A stretch of 7,178 nucleotides of DNA from Candidatus Wirthbacteria bacterium CG2_30_54_11 (GCA_001873755.1 MNZT01000107.1:1-7178), one strand, 5' to 3'; counted from the first letter of the stretch, positions 1 to 6,514 are shown. Notes: generated from the letters alone by a model not told the origin. Numbers and translations: made by a program.

Positions 1-1
1 G

Positions 2-625
2 CAGAAGGAAGAGACGACCGATTCGCGCTATGTGAACTATGGCCGTGATTTCAAGCACGAGTTCGAAGGCGATATTAGCATTGCACAGCCGGGCTATACC
101 CATGAGGGAAAGGTTCTGCAGGAAAAACGCGGTATCGAAGTCGGTAACATCTTCCAGCTCGGCTATCACTATTCTTCGCTGATGAACGCTACGTTTTCGG
201 ACAGGGACGGCACCCTCAAGCAGTACTACATGGGGTGCTATGGTCTGGGCATCGGTCGCACCCTGGCTGCCATTGTCGAGAATTATCATGATGCCAAGGG
301 CATCGTCTGGCCGCTCAATGTGGCGCCGTTCCATGTGCACCTCTTGTCCCTTGGAGAATCGGAAGAGGTTCGTGTTGAGGCAAAAGTACTGTACGATGAG
401 CTTGAAGCTGCCGGTATCGAAGTTTTGTTCGATGACCGTACCGAGGTATCGGCCGGGGTCAAGTTTGCTGATGCCGATCTAATCGGCATCCCTTACCGTC
501 TGGTCATCAGCGGCCGGACTATGGAGGCCTCCCAGGTGGAGATGAAGGGCCGCAGCGAAGCCAAGGCGACGTTCGTAGCGAGAGATCAGATAGTAGGGCA
601 GCTGAAAGAGTTGATAGCTAGTTAG
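2..625 (+). CDS. proS: Prolyl-tRNA synthetase (ProRS), C-terminal part; 5' end outside window
   Basis: ProRS charges tRNA-Pro with proline in the cytoplasm using ATP. The reading frame is open from base 2 (first codons give QKEETTDSRYV), so the true start lies upstream; the GTG at 32 is an internal valine, not a start. The visible 207 residues contain the RGIEVGNIFQLG segment typical of bacterial ProRS, then class II motif 3 around MGCYGLGIGR, then GIVWP, which leads into the C-terminal anticodon-binding domain (from APFHVHLL through DDRTEVSAGVKFADADLIGIP). It ends at TAG in a normal place for the family. Because the window begins just before motif 3, I cannot tell whether the editing insertion domain found in long bacterial ProRS is present. 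A 150-bp gap separates it from mreB, so co-transcription with the shape genes is uncertain. The family assignment is very secure. Confidence 0.96.
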   Translation, partial: QKEETTDSRYVNYGRDFKHEFEGDISIAQPGYTHEGKVLQEKRGIEVGNIFQLGYHYSSLMNATFSDRDGTLKQYYMGCYGLGIGRTLAAIVENYHDAKGIVWPLNVAPFHVHLLSLGESEEVRVEAKVLYDELEAAGIEVLFDDRTEVSAGVKFADADLIGIPYRLVISGRTMEASQVEMKGRSEAKATFVARDQIVGQLKELIAS

Positions 626-639
626 AAACTCAAAAATCC

Positions 640-699
640 CCCCCGCCCTTGGCGAGGCTCGCCGCTGACGGCGGCCTTCCCCCCTTTCATAAAGTGGGG
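640..699. repeat. GC-rich multi-hairpin intergenic element (MITE/REP-like candidate)
   Basis: Three consecutive inverted repeats are visible. The first is at 651-663 (GGCGA, loop GGC, TCGCC, extendable by one pair). The second is at 661-675 (GCCGC, loop TGACG, GCGGC) and shares GCC with the first, so they are alternatives or a cruciform pair. The third is at 680-699 (CCCC-CTTT, loop CAT, AAAG, one bulged T, GGGG). The block is flanked on the left by a run of seven C after AAAAAT. This C-run/hairpin/G-run style resembles short dispersed repeats in many environmental bacterial genomes; that family link is inference. No T-tract follows any of the hairpins on the plus strand, so it is not a convincing intrinsic terminator for proS, although it could still stabilise or attenuate the transcript. 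Confidence 0.5.
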
Positions 700-730
700 C
701 CACTCAATGCATTACTTGATCCGTTGTTTT

Positions 731-770
731 TTTGATTCTTTGACTCATTGATTCATTGATTATTTGTTCT
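731..770. repeat. Degenerate 8-bp tandem repeat upstream of mreB
   Basis: Five consecutive octamers can be laid out as TTTGATTC, TTTGACTC, ATTGATTC, ATTGATTA and TTTGTTCT. The first four differ from the consensus (T/A)TTGATTC at no more than one or two positions each, and the fifth is more diverged. The repeat ends 5 bp before the mreB ATG. It is AT-rich, in sharp contrast to the GC-rich block just before it. It could be slippage-derived filler or a set of regulator or promoter elements; the sequence alone does not decide. Confidence 0.55.
740..766 (+). promoter_or_regulatory. Weak candidate promoter for mreB
   Basis: TTGACT at 740-745 matches the sigma70 -35 consensus at five of six positions. 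The best -10-like hexamer downstream is TATTTG at 761-766, a poor match with a short 15-bp spacer. If real, transcription would begin around 772-775, almost at the mreB ATG, which would fit the lack of any Shine-Dalgarno sequence there. Both hexamers lie inside the octamer repeat, so the match may be chance from an AT-rich stretch. Confidence 0.2.
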
Positions 771-775
771 GACCT

Positions 776-1843
776 ATGGCAAACTTCTGGACGAATTTCT
801 GGAAACAGTTCTCCATCGACCTCGGCATCGACCTCGGGACCGCCAACAGCATGGTGTATGTCCGTGGGCACGGCATCGTGATCCAGGAGCCTTCGGTCGT
901 GGCGATCAGCCAAAAGACCAAGGATATCCTGGCCATCGGGGAAGAGGCCAAGAAGATGGTGGGGCGGACACCTTTCGATATCCATGCCATCCGGCCGCTT
1001 CGGAGCGGGGTGGTTTCTGATTTTGAGGTGACGGAGCAGATGCTTCGCTACTTCATCCATAAAGCTGTGCAGAATTATGCTCGGGTAAGGCTGTTCCCCA
1101 ATCCGCGCGTCATCATCGGCATTCCTTCCGGCGTTACTGAGGTCGAACGCCGGGCTGTGCATGATGCCGCGCTCAATGCCGGGGCCCGGAAAGTCTTCCT
1201 CATCGAAGAACCCATGGCCGCAGCCATCGGGGCGCGACTTCCGGTCCATGATGCCGGTGGCTGCATGATCATCGATGTGGGCGGCGGCACGGCCGAGATA
1301 GCAGTTATTTCGCTCGGTGGCGTGGTCTCCAGCCAGTCGATCCGCATTGCGGGGGACAAGCTCGATGAAGATATCATCCTCTATGTCCGCAATGTCCTGA
1401 ACCTCGTCATCGGTGAACGCATGGCCGAGGGGGTCAAGATATCCATCGGTTCGGCCTGGCCGCTAAAAAAGGAACTGGAAGCAGTCATCAAGGGGCGCGA
1501 CGTGCTGACCGGTCTGCCTCGGGCTGAGACCATCTCGAGCGTTCAGGTCCGCGAAGCGATGACTGAGTCGCTGGGCATCATCGTCGAGGCTGCCAAATCA
1601 ACCATCGAACAGACACCGCCGGAGCTGGTGGCTGATATCCTGGATCGCGGGATCGTCCTGGCCGGCGGCGGGGCGCAGATCAGAGGGCTCGATACGCTGC
1701 TCAGTCAGGAATGCAAGATGCCGGTCACGGTCGCAGAAGATCCCATGACCTGCGTGGTGCGGGGGACCGGCGTCCTGCTGGATGATATCGAACTCCTGCA
1801 GCGCGTGTCCGTGACGAGCAAGTACGAAAAGGTCCCGTATTAA
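776..1843 (+). CDS. mreB: Rod shape-determining protein MreB (bacterial actin)
   Basis: MreB is an ATP-dependent actin homologue that forms membrane-bound filaments guiding side-wall peptidoglycan synthesis. Its 355 residues are near the usual 330-350. The short N-terminus MANFWTNFWKQF has three large aromatics and one lysine and could be the membrane-binding amphipathic segment. Actin-fold motifs are in order: phosphate-1 DLGTANS at residues 19-25, catalytic-region GVTEVERRA at 119-127, EEPMAAAIGA at 144-153, phosphate-2 DVGGGTAE at 167-174, TPPELVADI at 280-288 and adenosine motif GIVLAGGGAQIRGLD at 292-306. The ATG at 776 lies two codons after an in-frame TGA (770-772), so no longer form is possible. 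No Shine-Dalgarno sequence precedes it. It opens the mreBCD-mrdA cluster, with mreC starting 11 bp after its TAA. Nothing is truncated or missing. Confidence 0.98.
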   Translation: MANFWTNFWKQFSIDLGIDLGTANSMVYVRGHGIVIQEPSVVAISQKTKDILAIGEEAKKMVGRTPFDIHAIRPLRSGVVSDFEVTEQMLRYFIHKAVQNYARVRLFPNPRVIIGIPSGVTEVERRAVHDAALNAGARKVFLIEEPMAAAIGARLPVHDAGGCMIIDVGGGTAEIAVISLGGVVSSQSIRIAGDKLDEDIILYVRNVLNLVIGERMAEGVKISIGSAWPLKKELEAVIKGRDVLTGLPRAETISSVQVREAMTESLGIIVEAAKSTIEQTPPELVADILDRGIVLAGGGAQIRGLDTLLSQECKMPVTVAEDPMTCVVRGTGVLLDDIELLQRVSVTSKYEKVPY

Positions 1844-1844
1844 C

Positions 1845-1849
1845 GAAGG
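1845..1849 (+). promoter_or_regulatory. Ribosome binding site of mreC
   Basis: GAAGG lies 5 nt before the ATG at 1855, immediately after the mreB TAA. It supports ATG 1855 as the mreC start. It is one of the few recognisable Shine-Dalgarno sites in the window. Confidence 0.55.
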
Positions 1850-1854
1850 CCGCC

Positions 1855-2670
1855 ATGTTTTTATTCTGGAAAAGCTTGAACAATTTCGGCAAGGCCATCT
1901 TCCTGATCCTGTTCAGCATCCTGGTGATATTCCTCTCTGAAGTGCGGGCTGATTTCCTCCTGCGCAACGCGATTGATACGGTCAGTGTCCCCATCGCGCA
2001 GCTTTTTCATGGTGTCTCCCGGAGGGTGCTGGAGGTCGGTACCTTCGTGGGGAGCATAGGCAGCCTGAACAGGGAGAACAAGCTGCTCGAAAGCAGAGTA
2101 GAAATTCTGGAATCGCAGGAAGCCCGGGTCGAAGAACTGACACTGGAAAATGATCAGCTGAGGTCACAGCTGAGCCTCAAGCAGAAAGAGGGGTACACCA
2201 TGCTGGATGCCAGGGTCGTGGCACGCGAACCGGCCGGCGTGGTCCGCGTGGTGACGATCGATCGAGGTGAGCAGGACGGCATCACAGAAAAAATGCCGGT
2301 CGTGGTGTCAGACGGGCTGCTGGTCGGATATGTACGTGATGTCTACAGCAAAAGTGCACGGGTGTCTCTCATCCTTGATCCCACCGTTGAAGTTCCCTCG
2401 AAACTGCAGCAGAGCCGGGCAGACGGCATCGTCAAAGGCCAGGAGCTGGGGCAGGGGTTGATCATGGACCTGATCCCGCAAGGGGTAGAGGTAGCGCGCA
2501 ACAACCTCGTGGTGACCTCCGGTATCGGTGATATTTTTCCGTCAGGACTTCTGGTCGGGTATGTGCAGGCGGTCTATCGGGAGCCGAATGCGATCTTTCA
2601 GAAGGCTGACATTCTGCCGGCGGTTGATTTTGACCGGCTGGAACTGGTCACTGTGATCACGGGGTATTGA
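1855..2670 (+). CDS. mreC: Rod shape-determining protein MreC
   Basis: MreC is a single-pass inner-membrane protein that links cytoplasmic MreB to PBP2 on the outer side and helps activate PBP2. The 271 residues show the family layout. There is a short cytoplasmic start, one hydrophobic helix at about residues 14-28, and a heptad-like, Glu/Leu-rich coiled coil at about 70-110 (SLNRENKLLESR through DQLRSQLSLKQ). A beta-rich domain follows from about 117 to the end. The C-terminal signature TSGIGDIFPSG at 221-231 matches the conserved TSGLGGxFPxG region. The beta domain contains a visible internal repeat (GLLVGYV at 154-160 and 231-237), in keeping with its two related barrels. It follows mreB by 11 bp and precedes mreD by 4 bp. 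The TGA stop gives a family-typical C-terminus, which argues against TGA recoding. Confidence 0.95.
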   Translation: MFLFWKSLNNFGKAIFLILFSILVIFLSEVRADFLLRNAIDTVSVPIAQLFHGVSRRVLEVGTFVGSIGSLNRENKLLESRVEILESQEARVEELTLENDQLRSQLSLKQKEGYTMLDARVVAREPAGVVRVVTIDRGEQDGITEKMPVVVSDGLLVGYVRDVYSKSARVSLILDPTVEVPSKLQQSRADGIVKGQELGQGLIMDLIPQGVEVARNNLVVTSGIGDIFPSGLLVGYVQAVYREPNAIFQKADILPAVDFDRLELVTVITGY

Positions 2671-2674
2671 TACG

Positions 2675-3187
2675 ATGATCATTATTCTTATCGGTCTGGT
2701 CCTTTGTTTTTTGCAGATCACCTTTGTCCCGCAGGTCGCGGGACCGGCCATCGTGATCGATCTGGTCGCGGTGTTCATCCTGACCTGGAGCATGATCAGG
2801 GGAGGCAATGAAGCATTGCTTTTAGGATTCATCTGCGGATTGATCCTGTCGCCTTTTTCGACCCTGCATTTTGGTTTTCTTCCGCTTTTTTACACCCTGA
2901 TCGCGTTCGGGAGCAGCCTGGTGACCGCCGACCACATGCAGCAGCTGCCCTGGGTCAGGATCGCCTGGGCCGGGGTCTGGTGTTTCGTCCTCGAGCTCAT
3001 GCTGTATCTGACTTACGTTTTTTCCGGGTATCCGGCCACGATCGGCGGATATGGGCTGCATACCGCTCTGCCCAGGATGCTCATCAATACAGGAGCCATC
3101 ACCATCATCACGCCGGTATGCATGCTGCTGAGAGACACCCTGAGCCACCAGACAGTCATAGGGATCAAGCATCATGACAGTACATGA
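2675..3187 (+). CDS. mreD: Rod shape-determining membrane protein MreD
   Basis: MreD is a small polytopic membrane protein of the elongasome that binds MreC; its biochemical role is poorly defined. The 170 residues fit the usual 160-175. About six hydrophobic segments are visible, roughly at residues 2-18, 24-41, 46-60, 65-84, 95-116 and 132-153. The stretch GFICGLILSPFSTLHFGF (51-68) matches the characteristic Gly-rich MreD pattern GFxxGLLxD...FG, with Ser-Pro where Asp is common. MreD sequences diverge strongly, so the call rests on topology, this segment and position between mreC and mrdA. The ATG is 4 bp after the mreC TGA with no Shine-Dalgarno, suggesting translational coupling. Its last 14 bp overlap the start of mrdA. 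Confidence 0.9.
   Translation: MIIILIGLVLCFLQITFVPQVAGPAIVIDLVAVFILTWSMIRGGNEALLLGFICGLILSPFSTLHFGFLPLFYTLIAFGSSLVTADHMQQLPWVRIAWAGVWCFVLELMLYLTYVFSGYPATIGGYGLHTALPRMLINTGAITIITPVCMLLRDTLSHQTVIGIKHHDST
3159..3164 (+). promoter_or_regulatory. Ribosome binding site of mrdA, inside mreD
   Basis: TAGGGA lies 9 nt before ATG 3174, within the 3' end of mreD. It favours 3174 as the mrdA start over the in-frame GTG at 3249 (no Shine-Dalgarno) and over ATG 3351, whose AAGGAGG-like sequence at 3324-3330 is about 20 nt away and too distant for a normal site. Confidence 0.45.
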
Positions 3188-5147
3188 TCCATTCGGTCGA
3201 CATGTATCGAGCAAGAAGAGAGTCGGGACAGCCATCAAGCCGCGCGGGGTGCCATCCGGGCATAATCAGGAGGTCCAGTGGCAGGGTAATCTTGAGCCCT
3301 TTTCCCGGGAAACCGGCACCGCGAAGGAGGAATTCCAGGGGCTTCGCCGGATGCGCTGGCTTTTCGGCATTCTGATTTGCAGCGTCAGCATCCTTTTTGC
3401 GAGGCTGTGGTATCTGCAGATCATACGGGGTGACGACCTGCGTCACCAGGCTGATGTCAATTACCGCAGATACCATCAGATCAGGCCTGACCGGGGTATC
3501 ATTTTTGACCGTTACGGAATGGCTCTGGTCACCAATGAACCGGATTATGCGCTTATCGTCAATTCCGCCCAGCTGCCAGGGGGCAGTGCCCGGCAGCAGC
3601 TGGTTTCCCGCCTCAGCACGGGACTTTCCCTTTCGGAAGAGGAGGTCGCATCCGAGCTGGATGCTCTGGAGCAAAAAGGGGGGGACAGACTCACGTTCCA
3701 GGCAGGTATCGACAGAGATGCTGCGATAGCGATACTTTCCAATCCCCGGCTGTATCCGGGTATCACGGTGGAGATCAGTCCCCGCAGATCATATGTCGAG
3801 GGGGAAAAGTTTGGTCACCTCGTGGGGTATATGACGGAGATCTATGATTACGAACTAGCTTCCGATACGGACAATATGTATATCGCGGGTGACCATGTCG
3901 GTCGCGAGGGCATAGAGAGGAGCTATGAACAGTATCTGAGAGGCGTCAAAGGTATCGGAGAGATCGAAGTGGACGCTACCGGTGAGCAGATCGCCGTTCG
4001 CATTGATCCCAATCAGATGCCGCAGACAGGCCAGAACCTCACCCTGACTTTAGACAAAGCGCTCCAGGAACAGGTCTGGGCTGCGCTGAAGAATGGGATA
4101 GAAAAAGTCAATGGCAAAGGCGGGGTAGCGATCGTTCTCGATGTTCAGAACGGCGAGATCCTGAGCATGGTGAGCCTGCCGGGGTTTGACAGTAATATCT
4201 TTGGCGGGCACAACAGCGATGCCGTCACGGCCCTCTATGCAGAGGACGCTTTCAATCCTCTGTTTGATCGTGCGGTCAGCGGACTGTACCCTCCGGGCTC
4301 GACGTTTAAACCATTCATGGCGGCTGCAGCTCTGGACGAAGGAATCATCACTTCCAAAACCAGACTGAACGATCCGGGTTTTCTCGAGGTCGGGGGCAGC
4401 AGATTCCCCTGCTGGATATACGGACAATATGGAGGCAGTCACGGAAGCCTGGATGTCCGGGGAGCGATCACCAAGTCGTGTGATGTTTTTTTCTACCAGA
4501 TCGGGGCCGGATACCAGACCCAGGCAGGGCTCGGGTCCGATACCATGAAGGAGTATGCCTTGCGTTTTGGACTTGGTCAGATGACCGGCATCGATATTCC
4601 GGGAGAAACAGAAGGGATCATTACTTCAGAAACTGATTTCGAAGCTTCCGGTCGTGACTGGTACTGGGGTGATACCGCTCATATGACCATTGGACAGGGG
4701 TATGTGGCGGTGACTCCGCTGGAGCTGGTGGTCGCCGTGGCGGCGATAGCCAATGGAGGCACGATCAACACGCCGCATCTCGTCAAAGAGATCCAGGGAT
4801 CGACCTATGCGCCGGCGACCGTGCCGGAGGCTCCGGTAAAGGCGACCGGGATCGTTTCGGAGGCGTCTTTGCAGATCGTCCGTGAAGGCATGCTGGGGAC
4901 GGTATTCAATGAAGGAGGCACCGCTCCCTTGTTGCGCGACCTGCCGGTGAGGGTCGCCGGCAAGACCGGAACCGCGCAGCATGATAAGAGTAAACCAGAC
5001 CATGCCTGGTTCATCAGTTTTGCCCCGTATGATGATCCCAAAATCGCTACGGTCGTGCTCGTCGAGGAGGGCGGAGAAGGGGCGGCAGCGGCCGTGCCGG
5101 TGACAAAGGAGATACTCTCCTGGTACTTTACAAACCGCAGCAACTAG
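3174..5147 (+). CDS. mrdA: Penicillin-binding protein 2 (elongasome D,D-transpeptidase)
   Basis: This class B PBP cross-links peptidoglycan stem peptides during rod elongation and is the target of mecillinam in Gram-negatives. The 657 residues comprise a hydrophilic cytoplasmic tail (1-59), one signal-anchor helix (about 60-84), a PBP dimerisation/pedestal domain with RGIIFDRYG at 107-115, and a transpeptidase domain from about 315. Catalytic motifs are complete: S376-T-F-K379 (nucleophile Ser376), S435-C-D437 as the SxN equivalent, and K597-T-G-T. IGQGY (506-510) is also typical. Asp in the third position of the second motif is, to my knowledge, usual for PBP2 and not a defect. Asp400, Cys413, His423 and Cys436 line up with a zinc site reported in E. 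coli PBP2. It overlaps mreD by 14 bp. The tail before the membrane helix is longer than the usual 10-25 residues. The usual next gene, rodA, is absent. Confidence 0.97.
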   Translation: MTVHDPFGRHVSSKKRVGTAIKPRGVPSGHNQEVQWQGNLEPFSRETGTAKEEFQGLRRMRWLFGILICSVSILFARLWYLQIIRGDDLRHQADVNYRRYHQIRPDRGIIFDRYGMALVTNEPDYALIVNSAQLPGGSARQQLVSRLSTGLSLSEEEVASELDALEQKGGDRLTFQAGIDRDAAIAILSNPRLYPGITVEISPRRSYVEGEKFGHLVGYMTEIYDYELASDTDNMYIAGDHVGREGIERSYEQYLRGVKGIGEIEVDATGEQIAVRIDPNQMPQTGQNLTLTLDKALQEQVWAALKNGIEKVNGKGGVAIVLDVQNGEILSMVSLPGFDSNIFGGHNSDAVTALYAEDAFNPLFDRAVSGLYPPGSTFKPFMAAAALDEGIITSKTRLNDPGFLEVGGSRFPCWIYGQYGGSHGSLDVRGAITKSCDVFFYQIGAGYQTQAGLGSDTMKEYALRFGLGQMTGIDIPGETEGIITSETDFEASGRDWYWGDTAHMTIGQGYVAVTPLELVVAVAAIANGGTINTPHLVKEIQGSTYAPATVPEAPVKATGIVSEASLQIVREGMLGTVFNEGGTAPLLRDLPVRVAGKTGTAQHDKSKPDHAWFISFAPYDDPKIATVVLVEEGGEGAAAAVPVTKEILSWYFTNRSN

Positions 5148-5155
5148 ACGATACT
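5127..5155 (+). promoter_or_regulatory. Candidate sigma70-type promoter for dnaB
   Basis: TTTACA at 5127-5132 (five of six matches to TTGACA) and GATACT at 5150-5155 (four of six matches to TATAAT) are separated by exactly 17 bp. They straddle the mrdA stop codon. Predicted transcription starts near 5162, leaving a 5' leader of about 24 nt before the dnaB ATG. The spacing is ideal, but two hexamers alone can arise by chance. Confidence 0.35.
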
Positions 5156-5185
5156 TCTGGCGTTAGTATTTAGAGAGTCAGAGCC

Positions 5186-6514
5186 ATGCCAGACTTCAAA
5201 TTACCGCCGCAGAATCTGGAAGCAGAAGAGTCTGTGCTGGGCTCGCTGCTCCTCGATAAGAATGCGATTTTGAAGACCATCGAGATCCTGAGATCCGAGG
5301 ATTTTTACAGCGAAATCAACGGGATCATCTACGCTTCCATCGTCGATCTTTTCGAAAAGCGGGTACCGACCGATCTGGTGACCTTGACCGAGTCCCTGGG
5401 CAAGCAGAAGAAGCTGAAACTGGTAGGCGGAGCGTCGTATCTCAGCGCTCTCGTCAACAAAGTGCCGGCAGCCATCCATGTAGAATACTATGCCAATATC
5501 GTCCGCCAGAAATCAATTCTGCGCAAAATGATCGAAGGTGCGGAGCGGATTGCGGAGATCGCGTACGACGAAGAGAGAGAGATTGCCGAATCGCTCGACG
5601 AAGCAGAGCAGCTGATCTTCAACATCGCCCAGAAGAACATCCGTTCTGATTTTAGCGAGATCAAGGAGATCCTCTCGGACACGTTCGACCGCATAGACGA
5701 GCTGCACAAGAACAAAGGAGCGCTCAGCGGAGTCGCGACCGGTTTTATCGATCTCGATCAGATGCTCGGGGGCATGCAGCGCTCCGACCTCATCATCCTC
5801 GCCGCGCGTCCCAGCATGGGCAAAACCAGTCTGGTCCTCAATATCGCCCAGAATGTCGCCACCAAAATGCACGTTCCGGTCGGCATCTTCAGCCTCGAAA
5901 TGTCCAAGGAGCAGCTCGTAGACCGCATGCTGTGTTCGGAAGCAGATATTGATCTGAGGCGCCTGCGTACTGGTTTTCTGAAAGAAGAGGATTTCAGCCG
6001 GATCGGCGACGCCATGGGCGTCCTGGGCGAAGCTCCCCTGTACATCGACGATACACCCGGTATCAATATCCTGGAGATGCGCGCCAAAGCCCGCAGGCTG
6101 CAGGCGGAGGTAGGTCTTGGCTTGATCGTGGTGGACTACCTCCAGCTCATGAGTGGCTACAGCCGGCGGCAGGAAAATCGCGTTCAGGAAATTTCGGAAA
6201 TATCGCGCGCCTTGAAGGGGCTGGGCAGGGAGCTGAATGTCCCGGTACTGGCCTGCTCCCAGCTATCCCGTGCCGTGGAGACCCGCAATCCCAAGATCCC
6301 TCAGCTTTCAGACCTTCGGGAGTCCGGTTCCATCGAACAGGATGCTGACGTCGTCCTGTTCATCTACCGTGAGGATTACTACAACCCGGATACCGGCCGC
6401 CAGAATATCGCTGACATCCTCATCGCCAAACACCGGAATGGTCCAACCGGCAAGATCGAGCTCGTGTTCAAGAAGGAACAGACCAAATTCGGCAATCTGG
6501 CCCGCGGAAGCTAG
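5186..6514 (+). CDS. dnaB: Replicative DNA helicase DnaB
   Basis: DnaB is the hexameric, ATP-driven helicase that unwinds DNA at the bacterial replication fork and binds primase. The 442 residues match the normal intein-free length. The N-terminal primase-interaction domain begins with PPQNLEAEESVLGSLL (7-22); the linker is at about 150-180. The RecA-like domain starts at about 181 with GVATGFIDLDQMLGG. Walker A is ARPSMGKTS (207-215), the catalytic Glu is in FSLEMS (Glu238), and Walker B is IVVDYLQLM (314-322, Asp317). SQLSRAVE is at 358-365, DLRESGSIEQDADVV at 376-390, and the KHRNGPTG arginine-finger loop at 415-422. It sits 38 bp after mrdA with only a weak AGAGAG Shine-Dalgarno-like run at about 5172 and a candidate promoter of its own. 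Its position next to mrdA rather than after rplI is a local arrangement, not a sign of altered function. Confidence 0.98.
   Translation: MPDFKLPPQNLEAEESVLGSLLLDKNAILKTIEILRSEDFYSEINGIIYASIVDLFEKRVPTDLVTLTESLGKQKKLKLVGGASYLSALVNKVPAAIHVEYYANIVRQKSILRKMIEGAERIAEIAYDEEREIAESLDEAEQLIFNIAQKNIRSDFSEIKEILSDTFDRIDELHKNKGALSGVATGFIDLDQMLGGMQRSDLIILAARPSMGKTSLVLNIAQNVATKMHVPVGIFSLEMSKEQLVDRMLCSEADIDLRRLRTGFLKEEDFSRIGDAMGVLGEAPLYIDDTPGINILEMRAKARRLQAEVGLGLIVVDYLQLMSGYSRRQENRVQEISEISRALKGLGRELNVPVLACSQLSRAVETRNPKIPQLSDLRESGSIEQDADVVLFIYREDYYNPDTGRQNIADILIAKHRNGPTGKIELVFKKEQTKFGNLARGS

Noticed and set aside
680..734. Intrinsic terminator for proS using the 680-699 hairpin and the T-run at 727-733
   Set aside because: The T-run is about 27 bp downstream of the hairpin, too far for an intrinsic terminator, and nothing stable forms immediately before the T-run.
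814..837. Exact 12-bp tandem duplication (CATCGACCTCGG twice) near the mreB start
   Set aside because: It encodes Ile-Asp-Leu-Gly twice, but other MreB proteins have a similar DLGIDLGTAN sequence here, so it is conserved protein sequence rather than a recent duplication.
704..1249. Minus-strand open frame of 181 codons antisense to mreB and its upstream gap
   Set aside because: It lies opposite a certain gene and its translation is a low-complexity His/Asp/Pro/Arg-rich product with no recognisable family, as expected for the complement of a GC-rich coding strand.
1465..1471. A-AAA-AAG in the zero frame of mreB, the same heptamer that drives -1 frameshifting in E. coli dnaX
   Set aside because: No Shine-Dalgarno-like stimulator lies upstream and I see no strong hairpin just downstream. 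A -1 shift would end at a TGA about 20 codons later, giving a truncated MreB without the adenosine motif. Lys-Lys codons before Glu explain the sequence.
2668..2670. Possible TGA recoding (as in Gracilibacteria/SR1), given the CPR-like impression
   Set aside because: The TGA ends of mreC and mreD give family-typical C-termini, and the next genes start 4 bp after or overlap them. No TGA interrupts a conserved domain.
3165..3674. Minus-strand open frame of 169 codons opposite mrdA
   Set aside because: It overlaps fully conserved MrdA coding sequence, and its product shows no domain or promoter context. It is a shadow frame.
5186..6514. Possible intein in dnaB, a common intein host
   Set aside because: The Walker A, Walker B and arginine-finger blocks are contiguous and the total length of 442 residues is normal.
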